From a virus, in the IMG/VR virus record IMGVR_UViG_3300026488_000013, positions 1 through 64,000 of that record: a stretch of 64,000 nucleotides of DNA; one strand, 5' to 3'. Each line of letters begins with the position of its first letter. Within the stretch, counting starts at the first letter, position 1. Below, piece by piece: positions 49,982 to 59,767 of this stretch. The notes under the pieces were generated by a model, which saw only the letters and a list, made by a program, of their open reading frames with translations, was not told the origin of the DNA and searched no databases. A program made the position numbers and the translations under genes.

Positions 49982-52609
49982 TTAAACGATGATAATCTTA
50001 ATATTATCAATATTAAAATTAAAGTATGGCGGCGAATATTGTAGTGGTGCTAATTTATTTCCTTTATCAATTTGACTTTTTAACCAGTCATATTCAAATG
50101 ATACATTTGAATATAGTGATACAGCTGGATATTCTACTTTCACATCAAAAATTGAACTTGGATTAGAAACAGATTTCTTAACGATGTTAATTATATCTGA
50201 CTGGGGCAAATTTATTTTATAACCTTGTTTACTCAATAAATATTTAGCTAATTCGGATTTTATGGATAAAATATCATCTTCAGTTATTACCGCATCTTTA
50301 CTTTTACTAATTTTTATTTTTAATGAAATAGGAAATTCTAAATAATCTATTGAACAATTTTTACTATCGGATTGAGGGGTTAGGAAATATTCTGGTTCAC
50401 GAAGCTCTATTGTATTTGGAAATGTTAGCTTGGTTTCTTTACCAACAAGGCGGGTTATATTTTGGTTTAGCCCGTTCAGCAGCGAGGATAATGTTGATGT
50501 AATTACATCTTTGAAATTATCAAAATCTCCCTTAGAAATAAATGGGATAAATGTTATTAAAGGATTTGAAGAATCCTTAGGGTTATTCAATATTTGAAGA
50601 TTAATAGAATCTGATACATCCTTTAAATAAGCTGTATTTAAACTACCACCAAATATAAACTCGCCGGTTGTTCCGTTATACACATCAAACTCTAAATTAA
50701 TATTTTTCATAATATCAGATGCCTGTAATGCTGTCAATGAATCAGTATCTCCTGTCAACAATTCTTTAACAGGAATATTTGTTGAATAACCATTATTTTT
50801 ATTTAATTCATGCACCGAACCGGACGGTGTTTTAATTTTTATCAATGGTGAGTATTCTAAATTAGCATTATTAGATATTACCGCATTTATTGAAAAGTAA
50901 TAATTACCATCCGAATTATCATAATAAAAATTATTAATTTCAAAAATAACACTTGGAGACAAATCTGTGTTATAGTTATTATTCACATTAATAATATTCA
51001 CTGTAAAAGACGATTTATCAATCATATAACCTTTATACTTATTTCTAAGCCTGTCTTTAACATATATAAACGGACTAATTAATTCTATTTTTCTATTTTC
51101 ATATTTATAAATTTGTGTTCTATTTACCAAATTATTTCGAAGCGGCGGGTCAATAGTTATAGTTTTGTCAGTTTCATCAATGTCAACAATAGTATATTCA
51201 GACCCATTTATCAACAATGTGTCGCCAATATTTAAATCCGATACGGTATCCAATTGAATGGTATCTGAACCAGCTAAATAATCATTTTGAACAATATATT
51301 GGGTTGTTGTTTCTTTAGCTTTCATAACATATATATATGTGGGATAGACAACCAAATCTTCATCGGATGGATTAAATTGAGATTCTTCAAGAGTTAAAGT
51401 TGTAGATTTTACGGGCAAATTATTATCCAACTTGATAGGTACAAATAATATTGTATCTGCTCCCGGAAAACCGACAACATTATAGAAATATAAATCTTCA
51501 TCAGATAGATTTCCAAAGTCTATATAATCTTGTTTAGTTATTAGTGTATTATTCGTCCTTATTAACTTAATAACTTCGGTTTTAATTTCCTCAAAATTTT
51601 TAACATCTTTACCAGATGTTAAATTTTGGGTTGAATATAGTTGAACCGTATTAGAATCTGTAATTATCTCATTATCAATATAAATATTGGTATCTAAGGT
51701 ATTTTGGAGAACAAGGCCCTGTGAAATATTGCCCCCACTACCCAATGTTAAATCCAATATTATTTTTAGTTCGGTTCCGCTGGGTAGATACATCCCGTAA
51801 TTGCCGTCGGGTAATACCAGTTCGTATTTATTCAAATCTGTTTGATTTATAAACACAACTAAATCGTTAGGAGTATAAATATATCTCAAACTATCTATTT
51901 TTGCAGCTTTATATTCAGTTTCGTTTGGTAGTTTAATATAGACCCTTATGTTTGAAATTTGGTATTTATTTGAATCATAAAAATCGATGGGTATTTTATA
52001 TGTTGTGCCGTAATTATAAAATGGAACTGTTAATTCATATGTTAATCTTTCCAACTGATAAATATTGTATGCGGGGATTCCAATACAAACATGCTGGCCT
52101 GTGCTTTCTATAACTCCGCCGTATTTTGTTGTGTATGTATTGCTTGTCTTATCGTAATATATACCGACGACAAAACCATTTGATTTGTTATATTTAACCG
52201 TTAAATCTGTATCCACTAATGTAAAAACTATATCATTATATATAAACTTTGTTCCATCTGGAATTTGAATTTTAATTTCCGAATCTTCGGAGTTTTCTAT
52301 TATATACACAGGAACATAAATTTTTATTATCCCGATAAACTCGGCCGGGGTTGCAAATATAACAGGATAGCCAAATAATTTAGCCCATTTTAAAAGGGCG
52401 GGAATAGTTTTGGCAGTGGTGGGTATCGACTCAGAATATAGAAAATCAAAATATCTTTTTGCATCTTCCTGTAAATAGGCCAAGGCATATAAGATATATC
52501 CGATTACACCACTTTTACTGGGTGTTATATTGACTAACCCGAATTTCTCCTTTGCTATGTTGTAAAGTTCTTCAAAAATTTTATCTGCCGTTTTAAGTTG
52601 GTTTACCAT
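49982..52609 (-). CDS. Baseplate wedge protein (T4 gp6 / J-like)
   Basis: 875 residues. The N-terminal helical part contains GVIGYILYALAYLQEDAKRYFDFLYSES and the TTAKTIPALLKWAKLFGY segment, typical of the gp6/J family. The family hallmark follows at about residues 335-375: SGKDVKNFEEIKTEVIKLIRTNNTLITKQDYIDFG (compare GG-D-ETxEEIRxxAxxxxRTxxRAVTxxDYE). The remainder is a set of beta domains. A C-terminal section with repeated ILSIKSELAKYLLSKQGYKINLPQSDIINIVKK is like the Mu-gp47 end. Such proteins form the wedge ring around the baseplate hub in contractile-tail phages. It identifies the phage as a myovirus. Confidence 0.8.
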   Translation of the reverse strand: MVNQLKTADKIFEELYNIAKEKFGLVNITPSKSGVIGYILYALAYLQEDAKRYFDFLYSESIPTTAKTIPALLKWAKLFGYPVIFATPAEFIGIIKIYVPVYIIENSEDSEIKIQIPDGTKFIYNDIVFTLVDTDLTVKYNKSNGFVVGIYYDKTSNTYTTKYGGVIESTGQHVCIGIPAYNIYQLERLTYELTVPFYNYGTTYKIPIDFYDSNKYQISNIRVYIKLPNETEYKAAKIDSLRYIYTPNDLVVFINQTDLNKYELVLPDGNYGMYLPSGTELKIILDLTLGSGGNISQGLVLQNTLDTNIYIDNEIITDSNTVQLYSTQNLTSGKDVKNFEEIKTEVIKLIRTNNTLITKQDYIDFGNLSDEDLYFYNVVGFPGADTILFVPIKLDNNLPVKSTTLTLEESQFNPSDEDLVVYPTYIYVMKAKETTTQYIVQNDYLAGSDTIQLDTVSDLNIGDTLLINGSEYTIVDIDETDKTITIDPPLRNNLVNRTQIYKYENRKIELISPFIYVKDRLRNKYKGYMIDKSSFTVNIINVNNNYNTDLSPSVIFEINNFYYDNSDGNYYFSINAVISNNANLEYSPLIKIKTPSGSVHELNKNNGYSTNIPVKELLTGDTDSLTALQASDIMKNINLEFDVYNGTTGEFIFGGSLNTAYLKDVSDSINLQILNNPKDSSNPLITFIPFISKGDFDNFKDVITSTLSSLLNGLNQNITRLVGKETKLTFPNTIELREPEYFLTPQSDSKNCSIDYLEFPISLKIKISKSKDAVITEDDILSIKSELAKYLLSKQGYKINLPQSDIINIVKKSVSNPSSIFDVKVEYPAVSLYSNVSFEYDWLKSQIDKGNKLAPLQYSPPYFNFNIDNIKIIIV

Positions 52610-52634
52610 TTTTTAATTTTCTTTTATTTTTTTC

Positions 52635-53501
52635 TTAGAAATTTGTATAAATGTTAATTATTTGATTTAATTTTTCTAACCAAGGATGGCCGTTAGGTTC
52701 TTGAAGAGTATATCCACGTGCCGCAAGTTCGTAATAAGTAAATTCTGTATATGTAAAAAAGTTATATGAAATAGATACAATTTTTATGTCATTATTATTA
52801 GATAGTGGTTTAACAATATCATTAGGGTTCCTAACATTGGGAATTAAACCAACCATATAACCTAAATATTTCAATTCAAGTATTTGGTCAAATTTAAGGA
52901 TAAACGCTCCGCCAGCGTAATCGATAAATCCATATTTCCACGCAATTTCGTCGGGCATTATCTTTCCCATCTTAACATCTTCGATATAGTCCATCCAAAT
53001 TTTATGAAAAGTATATACCATTAATTCGTTTGTTTCATAATACTCAACAGTTGTAGCGTTAGATACACTAATTTCTTCTATTTTAGGTATCGAACCGTTT
53101 ATTAATTTATCTTCATCTACTTTGGCGGAAAACTGGGGAAGTTGGAAATTGGACACAACAAACGGCAGAGATTTGATTAACGTGAAAAAGAATTTTTGTT
53201 CCTCGTTTTCAGGGGTTTCGAATGGAACACCAAATAATTCTTTATATGGCGGTGCAGATAAATATGGAGGGATTAATATAAATAATGTTAAACCGCCCCA
53301 ATCAGGAGAGAAATATAATCTGTCGGAATAATAATTAAATAAAAATTTTTCAAAGGAATTCCTAAGCTCGTTTTGTGCGAATTTATCTTTCCTGTATTTT
53401 TCTAAATCGTATTTCGAGAATATATACCAAATATTATTAAAAAGTTCGCCTATGTAAGCGTTTCTAATTCTTTCTGTAATATTATCTAAAATAGAACTCA
53501 T
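52635..53501 (-). CDS. Putative virion structural protein, 288 aa
   Basis: The start is moved to the ATG at 53501 (MSSILDN); an in-frame TTG nine bases upstream has no better site. N-terminal helical region, then a proline- and aromatic-rich stretch (FSPDWGGLTLFILIPPYLSAPPYKELFG). The C-terminal domain (TNELMVYTFHKIWMDYIEDVKMG; IDYAGGAFILKFDQILELKYLGYMVGLIPNVRN; KIVSISYNFFTYTEFTYYELA) has the KYxGxxP...ISYxF pattern that I associate with phage tail tube or tube-initiator proteins. The association is from memory and weak. It lies directly upstream of the baseplate wedge gene and is probably co-transcribed with it. Confidence 0.55.
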   Translation of the reverse strand: MSSILDNITERIRNAYIGELFNNIWYIFSKYDLEKYRKDKFAQNELRNSFEKFLFNYYSDRLYFSPDWGGLTLFILIPPYLSAPPYKELFGVPFETPENEEQKFFFTLIKSLPFVVSNFQLPQFSAKVDEDKLINGSIPKIEEISVSNATTVEYYETNELMVYTFHKIWMDYIEDVKMGKIMPDEIAWKYGFIDYAGGAFILKFDQILELKYLGYMVGLIPNVRNPNDIVKPLSNNNDIKIVSISYNFFTYTEFTYYELAARGYTLQEPNGHPWLEKLNQIINIYTNF

Positions 53502-53556
53502 TTTATACAATTGTTATTTGTGATAAAATAAAAAGGAATGAAAAGGTAACTCAATA

Positions 53557-54852
53557 TTAATATTCTTCATTTTCAGCATGTTCGCAAATATATTTCTGGA
53601 TATAATATGCGATGACAAAATTTATAGCTCTCAAAATATTAATTTGAGAAACTTTAGACATGTTCTCAAAACGTGGTTCTATTATTTTAGCAATTTCGGT
53701 TAATACTTCTTTATAGTATTTAATATCTGGGTTATTTTTACTTCGAATTAAGCTATCGGCATAGATATAAAACTGCGGCGAACACACGATTTTTTTATTC
53801 TCCAATAGATTAAGTTTCCTTATCATTAAAGCTATAACATCCGATAAGTTAACTATAATATCGGGATTTTTCATTTCTAAGGGAATTTTATTAATGACAT
53901 CTTTGCGTATTTTCGTTTTAACATAAATTAGCCGGAATAGTTTTTCTGGGATTTCCGTTTCATCTGTTAACATTATGAAGTGTTTAATTTTGTCTGCAAG
54001 TTCAGAAATAATTGCATCTTGCGATTGCATTAATGAAAGGTTAATATCTTCATCCTCAGAGGGTGTTTGTTCTGATGACGAACATTCTTTATTTTCGTAT
54101 GCCTCATAGTATTTAACTGCCAATCCGCCACGCTTTCCTGACCACAAGAATATTTGGTCTATTCTATTCCAACTTTGTTTAAATAGAGCTTTCAATTTTT
54201 CAACATCCAATGTTTTATAAAATTCTAATGCATATTTAGAAAATAACGTCGGAACAAAATACATTGTTATAAGCTCTAAAGGATTATCATACTTTTTTAA
54301 GAGAGATTTCTCTGATAGTTTATTTTTAATAACACATTTCATTATTTGAGGATTACATTTGACAGTGAAATATCTTTTTAATCTCCCATTCCACAATTTT
54401 ACCAATATTAGAAATAATGGAATTTGAGCCATTTGGATATATAACTTTCTTTTTTGAGGGTCTTGCTCCTTTTTAGCAAGATATAAAAGGGCCGCAATTA
54501 CAGCTAAATTAAAAATATAATAAGGGTCGGAGTGCATTATGTTAGTAGCCTGTTTCTCACCTTTCTTTGTCTTTAACACTAAGTCAGGTTTTAAACCGAA
54601 TAACTTGGCACCTATAACGCTCAATTCGGCCGGGTCTTCTATCCCTATCTTTTTAGCTAATCTTAATACATAATCCAGCGGAGTTCGAAATGTTCCGCAA
54701 TATCCCTGTGTTTTTATTAGTCCAGATTGTGACCTCACCACTCCCAAAATATGTTTAAGTCTTGTAAAAAAATCGTCAGGATTTTTTTCTATATAATCTG
54801 CAATCTTATACACAAGGATTTTAAATTCTTCCGGAGCATTTTTAATTTCCAT
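53557..54852 (-). CDS. Hypothetical protein of the virion block, 431 aa
   Basis: Helical protein. N-terminal part includes TPLDYVLRLAKKIGIEDPAELSVIGAKLFGLKPDLVLK, then a hydrophobic helix pair (YYIFNLAVIAALLYLAKKEQDPQKRKLYIQMAQIPLFLILVKLW). It also has a Ser/Glu-rich linker near residue 265 (CSSSEQTPSEDEDIN) and a helical C-terminus. The strand, spacing (46 bases to the next gene) and neighbours indicate it belongs to the structural operon. No family is recognised. It could be a capsid-associated protein or an internal (injected) protein. Confidence 0.55.
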   Translation of the reverse strand: MEIKNAPEEFKILVYKIADYIEKNPDDFFTRLKHILGVVRSQSGLIKTQGYCGTFRTPLDYVLRLAKKIGIEDPAELSVIGAKLFGLKPDLVLKTKKGEKQATNIMHSDPYYIFNLAVIAALLYLAKKEQDPQKRKLYIQMAQIPLFLILVKLWNGRLKRYFTVKCNPQIMKCVIKNKLSEKSLLKKYDNPLELITMYFVPTLFSKYALEFYKTLDVEKLKALFKQSWNRIDQIFLWSGKRGGLAVKYYEAYENKECSSSEQTPSEDEDINLSLMQSQDAIISELADKIKHFIMLTDETEIPEKLFRLIYVKTKIRKDVINKIPLEMKNPDIIVNLSDVIALMIRKLNLLENKKIVCSPQFYIYADSLIRSKNNPDIKYYKEVLTEIAKIIEPRFENMSKVSQINILRAINFVIAYYIQKYICEHAENEEY

Positions 54853-54913
54853 AATTTACAACCCCCTCTAACGAGAGAAAAAAATAAAAGTTGAAACAGC
54901 CAAAATTCAATTT

Positions 54914-55648
54914 TTATTCTATACTATATTTATCCGTATATGAAAACAACTCTTGTGCAAATTCGTTTAAAGCACATATTGTTTCCAAAGCAACACTATC
55001 AACTTCTTCAATTTTAGTATCATTATTTTGTTCTTTATTAGATTTATTATTTTCTTTCTTTTTTCTCCTTTTATAAGCTTCCATTAATGAAATTATTTCG
55101 GGTGCTCCCAAAAATTGTTCCATCACAAATACCGTAAATACATCTGCTTTAATTTTGGATTTAAATCTATTTAAGTTATCAGCTTCAAAAATTTTCTCAA
55201 TATCTTCTCCTAATTCACTATATATTTTTTTTACTATTTCTGCTGCCTCTTCTAAATATTCTTTCACAATTTGCCTTTTTATATTTTCAAACATAAAATC
55301 ATCGCTGTGAGGATACAACTCTGATACTATTATTTTAAATACATTTATAGGCATTTGATTTTCAGCTATTGTCCTTTCATGTATTAAATTTGCCAAATAT
55401 GATAATGCATAATCTTTCTTATTATTTAAAGACTCTATTATTTGTTCGGGTATTTCTTCTATTATTTTTTTGCCTATCAATATATTCACTGCCTCATTTA
55501 AAATATCTGACAGAACATCTATAAATGCTTCATCAATAGGTTCTATTATATCATCAAAATTTTTGCTGGATAATTCCTCCTTATTCTCAAACAAGGGAGA
55601 ATTGAAAAAGTTGTAGAGTGTGGTTATTTGTCTCATTAGATAATTCAT
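54914..55648 (-). CDS. Hypothetical helical protein of the virion block, 244 aa
   Basis: ATG at 55648 with GGGAGG. Almost entirely helical and acidic (ELSSKNFDDIIEPIDEAFIDVLSDILNEAVNILIG; RQIVKEYLEEAAEIVKKIYSELGEDIEKIFE). A lysine/asparagine-rich stretch near residue 195 (YKRRKKKENNKSNKEQNND) precedes a final helix. It resembles the next upstream gene product (55687-58179) in style, and the pair may be partners. The function is unknown. Confidence 0.55.
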   Translation of the reverse strand: MNYLMRQITTLYNFFNSPLFENKEELSSKNFDDIIEPIDEAFIDVLSDILNEAVNILIGKKIIEEIPEQIIESLNNKKDYALSYLANLIHERTIAENQMPINVFKIIVSELYPHSDDFMFENIKRQIVKEYLEEAAEIVKKIYSELGEDIEKIFEADNLNRFKSKIKADVFTVFVMEQFLGAPEIISLMEAYKRRKKKENNKSNKEQNNDTKIEEVDSVALETICALNEFAQELFSYTDKYSIE

Positions 55649-55686
55649 CCTTCATTAACCTCCCTTTTTCTTTTTTCTAATGTTAA

Positions 55687-58179
55687 TTATTTTTTAAATT
55701 GTTCAAATAGAGGAATTTTTAAAAATTCCTCTATTGTTTTAATTTTTGTTTTTTGTGCTTTATTCATGAAAGGCATAATATACAAAACACTACCATCGCT
55801 ATGATTGTATGTAATTATTGATGAAAACTTAAATATTCTATTTAAGACTGTAACAACATATTTTTTATTTTGCTGGGAGAAATCCAATTTTTTATCGGGC
55901 GGCGCTTCCTCAAAATCTTCTCCCAATATTTCTATAACTTTTTCACACTCGGGGTCAGATATGTTATCAGGTTTATTTTTACATTCTAAATATTTATCAA
56001 TAAGTATTTTGGTGTAAAAGGTATTTATGAAATTTAGAACCCTATCATCGAAAATAAGAACATAGTTTAGTTTAAGTTCTTTATTCATTTTCTCAAATAT
56101 TGAAGTAAAATCAATGTGTTCCTCAGCTTTTTCCTTATAATATTTGAACGCATCGGGGAAGTTCGTTATTATTAAGTAAAGCATCAAAACTCTATAAAGA
56201 TATAACGATAATAATAATAAAAACATAAATTCATATAACACTTTTACATTCTTAATAGATAATTCAATTATTTCTCTTATAGAATCTTTTATAGATGAAA
56301 TTAGAAAAGGTTCGGTTCTCAACAACCTCTTAATTCTTTCATCGGCCAATACTTCATTTATTAGCTGATTTGTTAATTTATTTCTTATTTCCCCATCTAC
56401 ATAATTTTGATAAAATTCTCTAACCTTCCTCTTATATTCCGAATAAATTTTTATAAAGACATTTCTGAGTGCAGAATCTATTAATTCTGTATTAAATTCT
56501 ATCGGTATGTTTTTATTGTTGGAAATTTTTCTATTTATCTCTTTGGTCACAGTTAAAAAAACTTCCTTAAAAACACCGTAGGGGTCTTTAACAGTTAACA
56601 TTTTATTATCTATTACTGAATTTATAGTATCTTTGAGTATGTCTGCAAGTACTGCACCAAATTCTTTGTCAGTTTGCTTTAGATAACTTAAACAATTCTC
56701 TATCAGCATATTTAGCAATGTATCACCATTATTTCTTCCCAAAAATATTTTTACCTCAGAATGCGACTTAAATAGATTTTTAAATACCCTTGATATATCA
56801 GCAAAAGAAATATTCGTTATGGGGTCAACAACATCCTTTTTCCAATCAGAATGGATAAAATTGCTTAACGAATTTCTACTATCGTATTCCTTAATTAATT
56901 CAAAGATTTGATACCTCAAATTTTCATACAATGCATCATCTATAGTAAATATCGAGCATAGTATTGTAGATAACAATGCGTTATACGAATTATCAAGTAG
57001 GTAAACAATTTTATTTATCATATCGGCCGGCGATAATCCTCCTGCAGTTGTCATAGGTAATATTAATCTTACAATTCTTTCAGCTATCAAATCTTTCTCC
57101 ATTTTTTTAACAATCAACATTACATTATCGATTAGATATTTTTTATCAATTTTCAAAAGTCTAAATATATCTTCATGTTCAGAATATAACTGTTCGGCCA
57201 ACCGCTGAACGATATATTCGATAACTTTGTTTCTTATTATACTTTCAATTTCCTCCTTACTTAAGGGTTTTTGGTTGGTATTTTTTAACATTCCGAGAGA
57301 TTGATGGATAAAGTCGCTCATAACTAATTTCAATTGATTAAGTGCGTTTTGGATTTTTTGGTCTAAAAGAACCGCATATTTAAATATTTCATTCTGTTCG
57401 TCTACAGTTACATATGCATATTGTTTATCTACCAGATACTTTGATATAAACTCCCTTAAATCATCATACGACGGTTTGTCTGTTTTCTTCATAAATTCCG
57501 CAAACTCATATACAAAACCCCTTTTAATAATATCTTCTATTTCGTTAAGAGATTTCACATCCATTATAGGTTTATCAATTAACAAAGCAATAAGAAGAAT
57601 TATTCCTAATGCATCATCATCTGCTTGGAACTTTTTGGTTCCCACAAATACCGGAAATAAAATTCCTTTATATAAATAAAACCCAGCTTCAATTTTATAT
57701 TGTTCGTAATATGGGTCTTTATTTACTATTTTTTCTACGGTTTTATATAATTTTTTTATAGTATCTTGTATTCCATTCAGTTCGTTATCCGATAATGTTA
57801 TTATAGGGATAGTTGTTGAAGAAAGAGCTATAGTTCTATAAAAAGAAATTAATCTATCTATCTTTTCATCGTCAATGTTATTTATTTTATTCTTTAATAC
57901 GTTTTCTATACCAGATATTACATTACTCTTAATTGTGTTAAATTTCTCTAAGTCTGCCAATAATTCATCAAATGTTTCATCAAAATTTTGCATGAATAGT
58001 TCTTTTATTAGTGATTTGGCAAAGAAGCGGCGAAGTTTTTCTTCTACCTCGCCATCATTCGCAATAGACTGTGAAATAAGTGCAGGATATATAAACACAA
58101 TATTTTTAAACACGCTCGACAATTTATTAATATCGGTAGTTAATAATTTCTCTACATTTCCGACCGACTTGACGCCCAT
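55687..58179 (-). CDS. Large helical protein of the virion block, 830 aa
   Basis: 830 residues, mostly helical with a distinctive N-terminus (LLTTDINKLSSVFKNIVFIYPALISQSI, then EEKLRRFFAKSLIKELFMQNFDETFDELL). A hydrophobic helical patch lies near residue 660 (VLYEFMFLLLLSLYLYRVLMLYLI). A cysteine pair lies near 745 (CKNKPDNISDPECEKVIEIL), and the C-terminal domain is beta-containing (KYVVTVLNRIFKFSSIITYNHSDGSVLYIMPFMNK). It is not recognised. Size and position (between terminase/baseplate and recombinase) suit an internal virion or ejection protein, or a very divergent portal. This is inference only. Confidence 0.6.
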   Translation of the reverse strand: MGVKSVGNVEKLLTTDINKLSSVFKNIVFIYPALISQSIANDGEVEEKLRRFFAKSLIKELFMQNFDETFDELLADLEKFNTIKSNVISGIENVLKNKINNIDDEKIDRLISFYRTIALSSTTIPIITLSDNELNGIQDTIKKLYKTVEKIVNKDPYYEQYKIEAGFYLYKGILFPVFVGTKKFQADDDALGIILLIALLIDKPIMDVKSLNEIEDIIKRGFVYEFAEFMKKTDKPSYDDLREFISKYLVDKQYAYVTVDEQNEIFKYAVLLDQKIQNALNQLKLVMSDFIHQSLGMLKNTNQKPLSKEEIESIIRNKVIEYIVQRLAEQLYSEHEDIFRLLKIDKKYLIDNVMLIVKKMEKDLIAERIVRLILPMTTAGGLSPADMINKIVYLLDNSYNALLSTILCSIFTIDDALYENLRYQIFELIKEYDSRNSLSNFIHSDWKKDVVDPITNISFADISRVFKNLFKSHSEVKIFLGRNNGDTLLNMLIENCLSYLKQTDKEFGAVLADILKDTINSVIDNKMLTVKDPYGVFKEVFLTVTKEINRKISNNKNIPIEFNTELIDSALRNVFIKIYSEYKRKVREFYQNYVDGEIRNKLTNQLINEVLADERIKRLLRTEPFLISSIKDSIREIIELSIKNVKVLYEFMFLLLLSLYLYRVLMLYLIITNFPDAFKYYKEKAEEHIDFTSIFEKMNKELKLNYVLIFDDRVLNFINTFYTKILIDKYLECKNKPDNISDPECEKVIEILGEDFEEAPPDKKLDFSQQNKKYVVTVLNRIFKFSSIITYNHSDGSVLYIMPFMNKAQKTKIKTIEEFLKIPLFEQFKK

Positions 58180-58196
58180 TTCTTAACCCCACTATT

Positions 58197-58397
58197 TTAA
58201 AACTTATTTCGTTTTAACTTATGCAATGGTATCATAAAGTCGCAATAAAAATGATTATCCAGATGATTGTTATTTACTGAATTAGGATTTGTATTATCGG
58301 CTATTTTCTTACCAAAATTTTGTTTTTTATTAATATCCGTATTAGACTCTAAATCGGAAGAAAGTGTAAAAATATCAAAATTTCGGATGCTACTCAT
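58197..58397 (-). CDS. Small hypothetical protein, 66 aa
   Basis: Polar, asparagine-rich and probably disordered (LESNTDINKKQNFGKKIADNTNPNSVNNNHLDNHF), ending in a basic stretch (IPLHKLKRNKF). It fits in the operon with a 17-base gap to the next gene and does not overlap a better frame. There is no strong ribosome site. It is the least certain gene of the virion block. Confidence 0.4.
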   Translation of the reverse strand: MSSIRNFDIFTLSSDLESNTDINKKQNFGKKIADNTNPNSVNNNHLDNHFYCDFMIPLHKLKRNKF

Positions 58398-58457
58398 ATT
58401 TGAAAATAACTCTTTAATTTTGCAAAATTAAAGAAGGGAAGGAAAATATTAAAGATT

Positions 58458-58703
58458 TTAAATCAAGTCATTTTTTCCTATTTTCATATGAATACCTCTT
58501 TCTTTCATTCTTTTGATAACCGCTTCTGCATACTTCATAAGTATTTTTCTTTTTAGTTCCTTAGCCTTTTCCATATACATTTTATATTGGTCATATAGAG
58601 GGTCGCCCTGCGATTTCGCCATTTTAATAGCTAGCGCCGATACCAAAGCTTTTTGTTTTACTTCGGGAGTAAGAGTTCTTTTGGTAGTATTGTCTATCGC
58701 CAT
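58458..58703 (-). CDS. Small basic helical protein, 81 aa
   Basis: ATG at 58703 with a perfect AGGAGG. Helical throughout (TPEVKQKALVSALAIKMAKSQGDPLYDQYKMYMEKAKELKRKILMKYAEAVIKRMKERG), with a net positive charge. A Gly-Asp-Pro turn separates two helices. It may be a virion assembly or scaffold component or a small DNA-binding protein; no family is recognised. Confidence 0.6.
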   Translation of the reverse strand: MAIDNTTKRTLTPEVKQKALVSALAIKMAKSQGDPLYDQYKMYMEKAKELKRKILMKYAEAVIKRMKERGIHMKIGKNDLI

Positions 58704-58753
58704 AATTATTTAACCTCCTTCTTAATTAGTTATAAATTTGAAAATTTTTTAAA

Positions 58754-59767
58754 TTATTTAGATTTTTTGGAATTCCTTTTACTGTTTTCTTTATCTTTCT
58801 TTAATTTTTCCAATTTTTTATTGTAATCTGATACAATACCTAAAATTACATCTTTCAATTTTTCCCTATAGTCATATAAAACATCTTTTTCATCTTTATA
58901 CACATTTTCAACTAATATAATATAAAGCTTGACTAAATCACCGAAAGTTTTATAAAATTCGTTGCAATTACTGCTACTGGCTTTTGTAATAGTCACTATC
59001 GATATAACATCTGGATTAGTGGCAAGTTCTCCCAATTTATTTATGTCACTTATCAAACTCATAAATTCTTTATTATCTAATAAACATTTCAAATAAAAAT
59101 CTAAGTTTATTTTGATTGATTCGAGTAAATATCTAAGTAAACATTTTATAACTGCGGAATTCTTAATGGATTCAATATTATATGTAGATAATGGTATGTG
59201 AGACAAGAATTGATGTTTAATGGCGGCGGTTCCTAATTCGGTATCGATGTTGGATTTATTAATACCCATTATTGTGCCAAATACTAATTTCGTGATGCCT
59301 TTAAAATCCTTTTCTATAAACAGCAATCTACATTGTTTTGGGAGCATATCAAACGCTCTTTCGAAAGCGACGGTCAATTCGGTATTTTTGCGTATTCTAT
59401 TTGCAATATTATTAAGAATTACTACCAAATGTCTTTTTAATTCATTATATGCTTTTAAAACGAAAGGTAGTGTGGCAAGGATACTATAAAAAATGAGCCC
59501 CTCTTCTATTATTTCATTTTCTTCATTCAAATTTGCATTTACACCTAAATGTTTTTTTCCAAGATAGTTAATTAATTTCTCATGGTCGTAATTTTCATTT
59601 ACAATAACATTATATAAATCCGATTTTGTAAAGTTATCCTCTATATAAACTTTTAATAAAAAATTCTCTATTTGCTCTATAGATTCTAAATTTAAATAAG
59701 AAGAAAAATAATTCCGTAAAAAATCGTTAATTATCTCTTGATTCTTCGTATTATCTGTTATCATCAC
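58754..59767 (-). CDS. Hypothetical helical protein, 337 aa
   Basis: Overlaps the 3' end of the RecA-like gene by 17 bases, so its translation is probably coupled. It is helical throughout (IINDFLRNYFSSYLNLESIEQIENFLLKVYIED; FSILATLPFVLKAYNELKRHLVVILNNIANRIRKN), with a lysine-rich C-terminus (KKLEKLKKDKENSKRNSKKSK) that could bind DNA. The coupling to a recombinase suggests a mediator or accessory function (T4 UvsY-like in role, not in sequence), but a virion role is as likely given the neighbours. Confidence 0.55.
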   Translation of the reverse strand: MMITDNTKNQEIINDFLRNYFSSYLNLESIEQIENFLLKVYIEDNFTKSDLYNVIVNENYDHEKLINYLGKKHLGVNANLNEENEIIEEGLIFYSILATLPFVLKAYNELKRHLVVILNNIANRIRKNTELTVAFERAFDMLPKQCRLLFIEKDFKGITKLVFGTIMGINKSNIDTELGTAAIKHQFLSHIPLSTYNIESIKNSAVIKCLLRYLLESIKINLDFYLKCLLDNKEFMSLISDINKLGELATNPDVISIVTITKASSSNCNEFYKTFGDLVKLYIILVENVYKDEKDVLYDYREKLKDVILGIVSDYNKKLEKLKKDKENSKRNSKKSK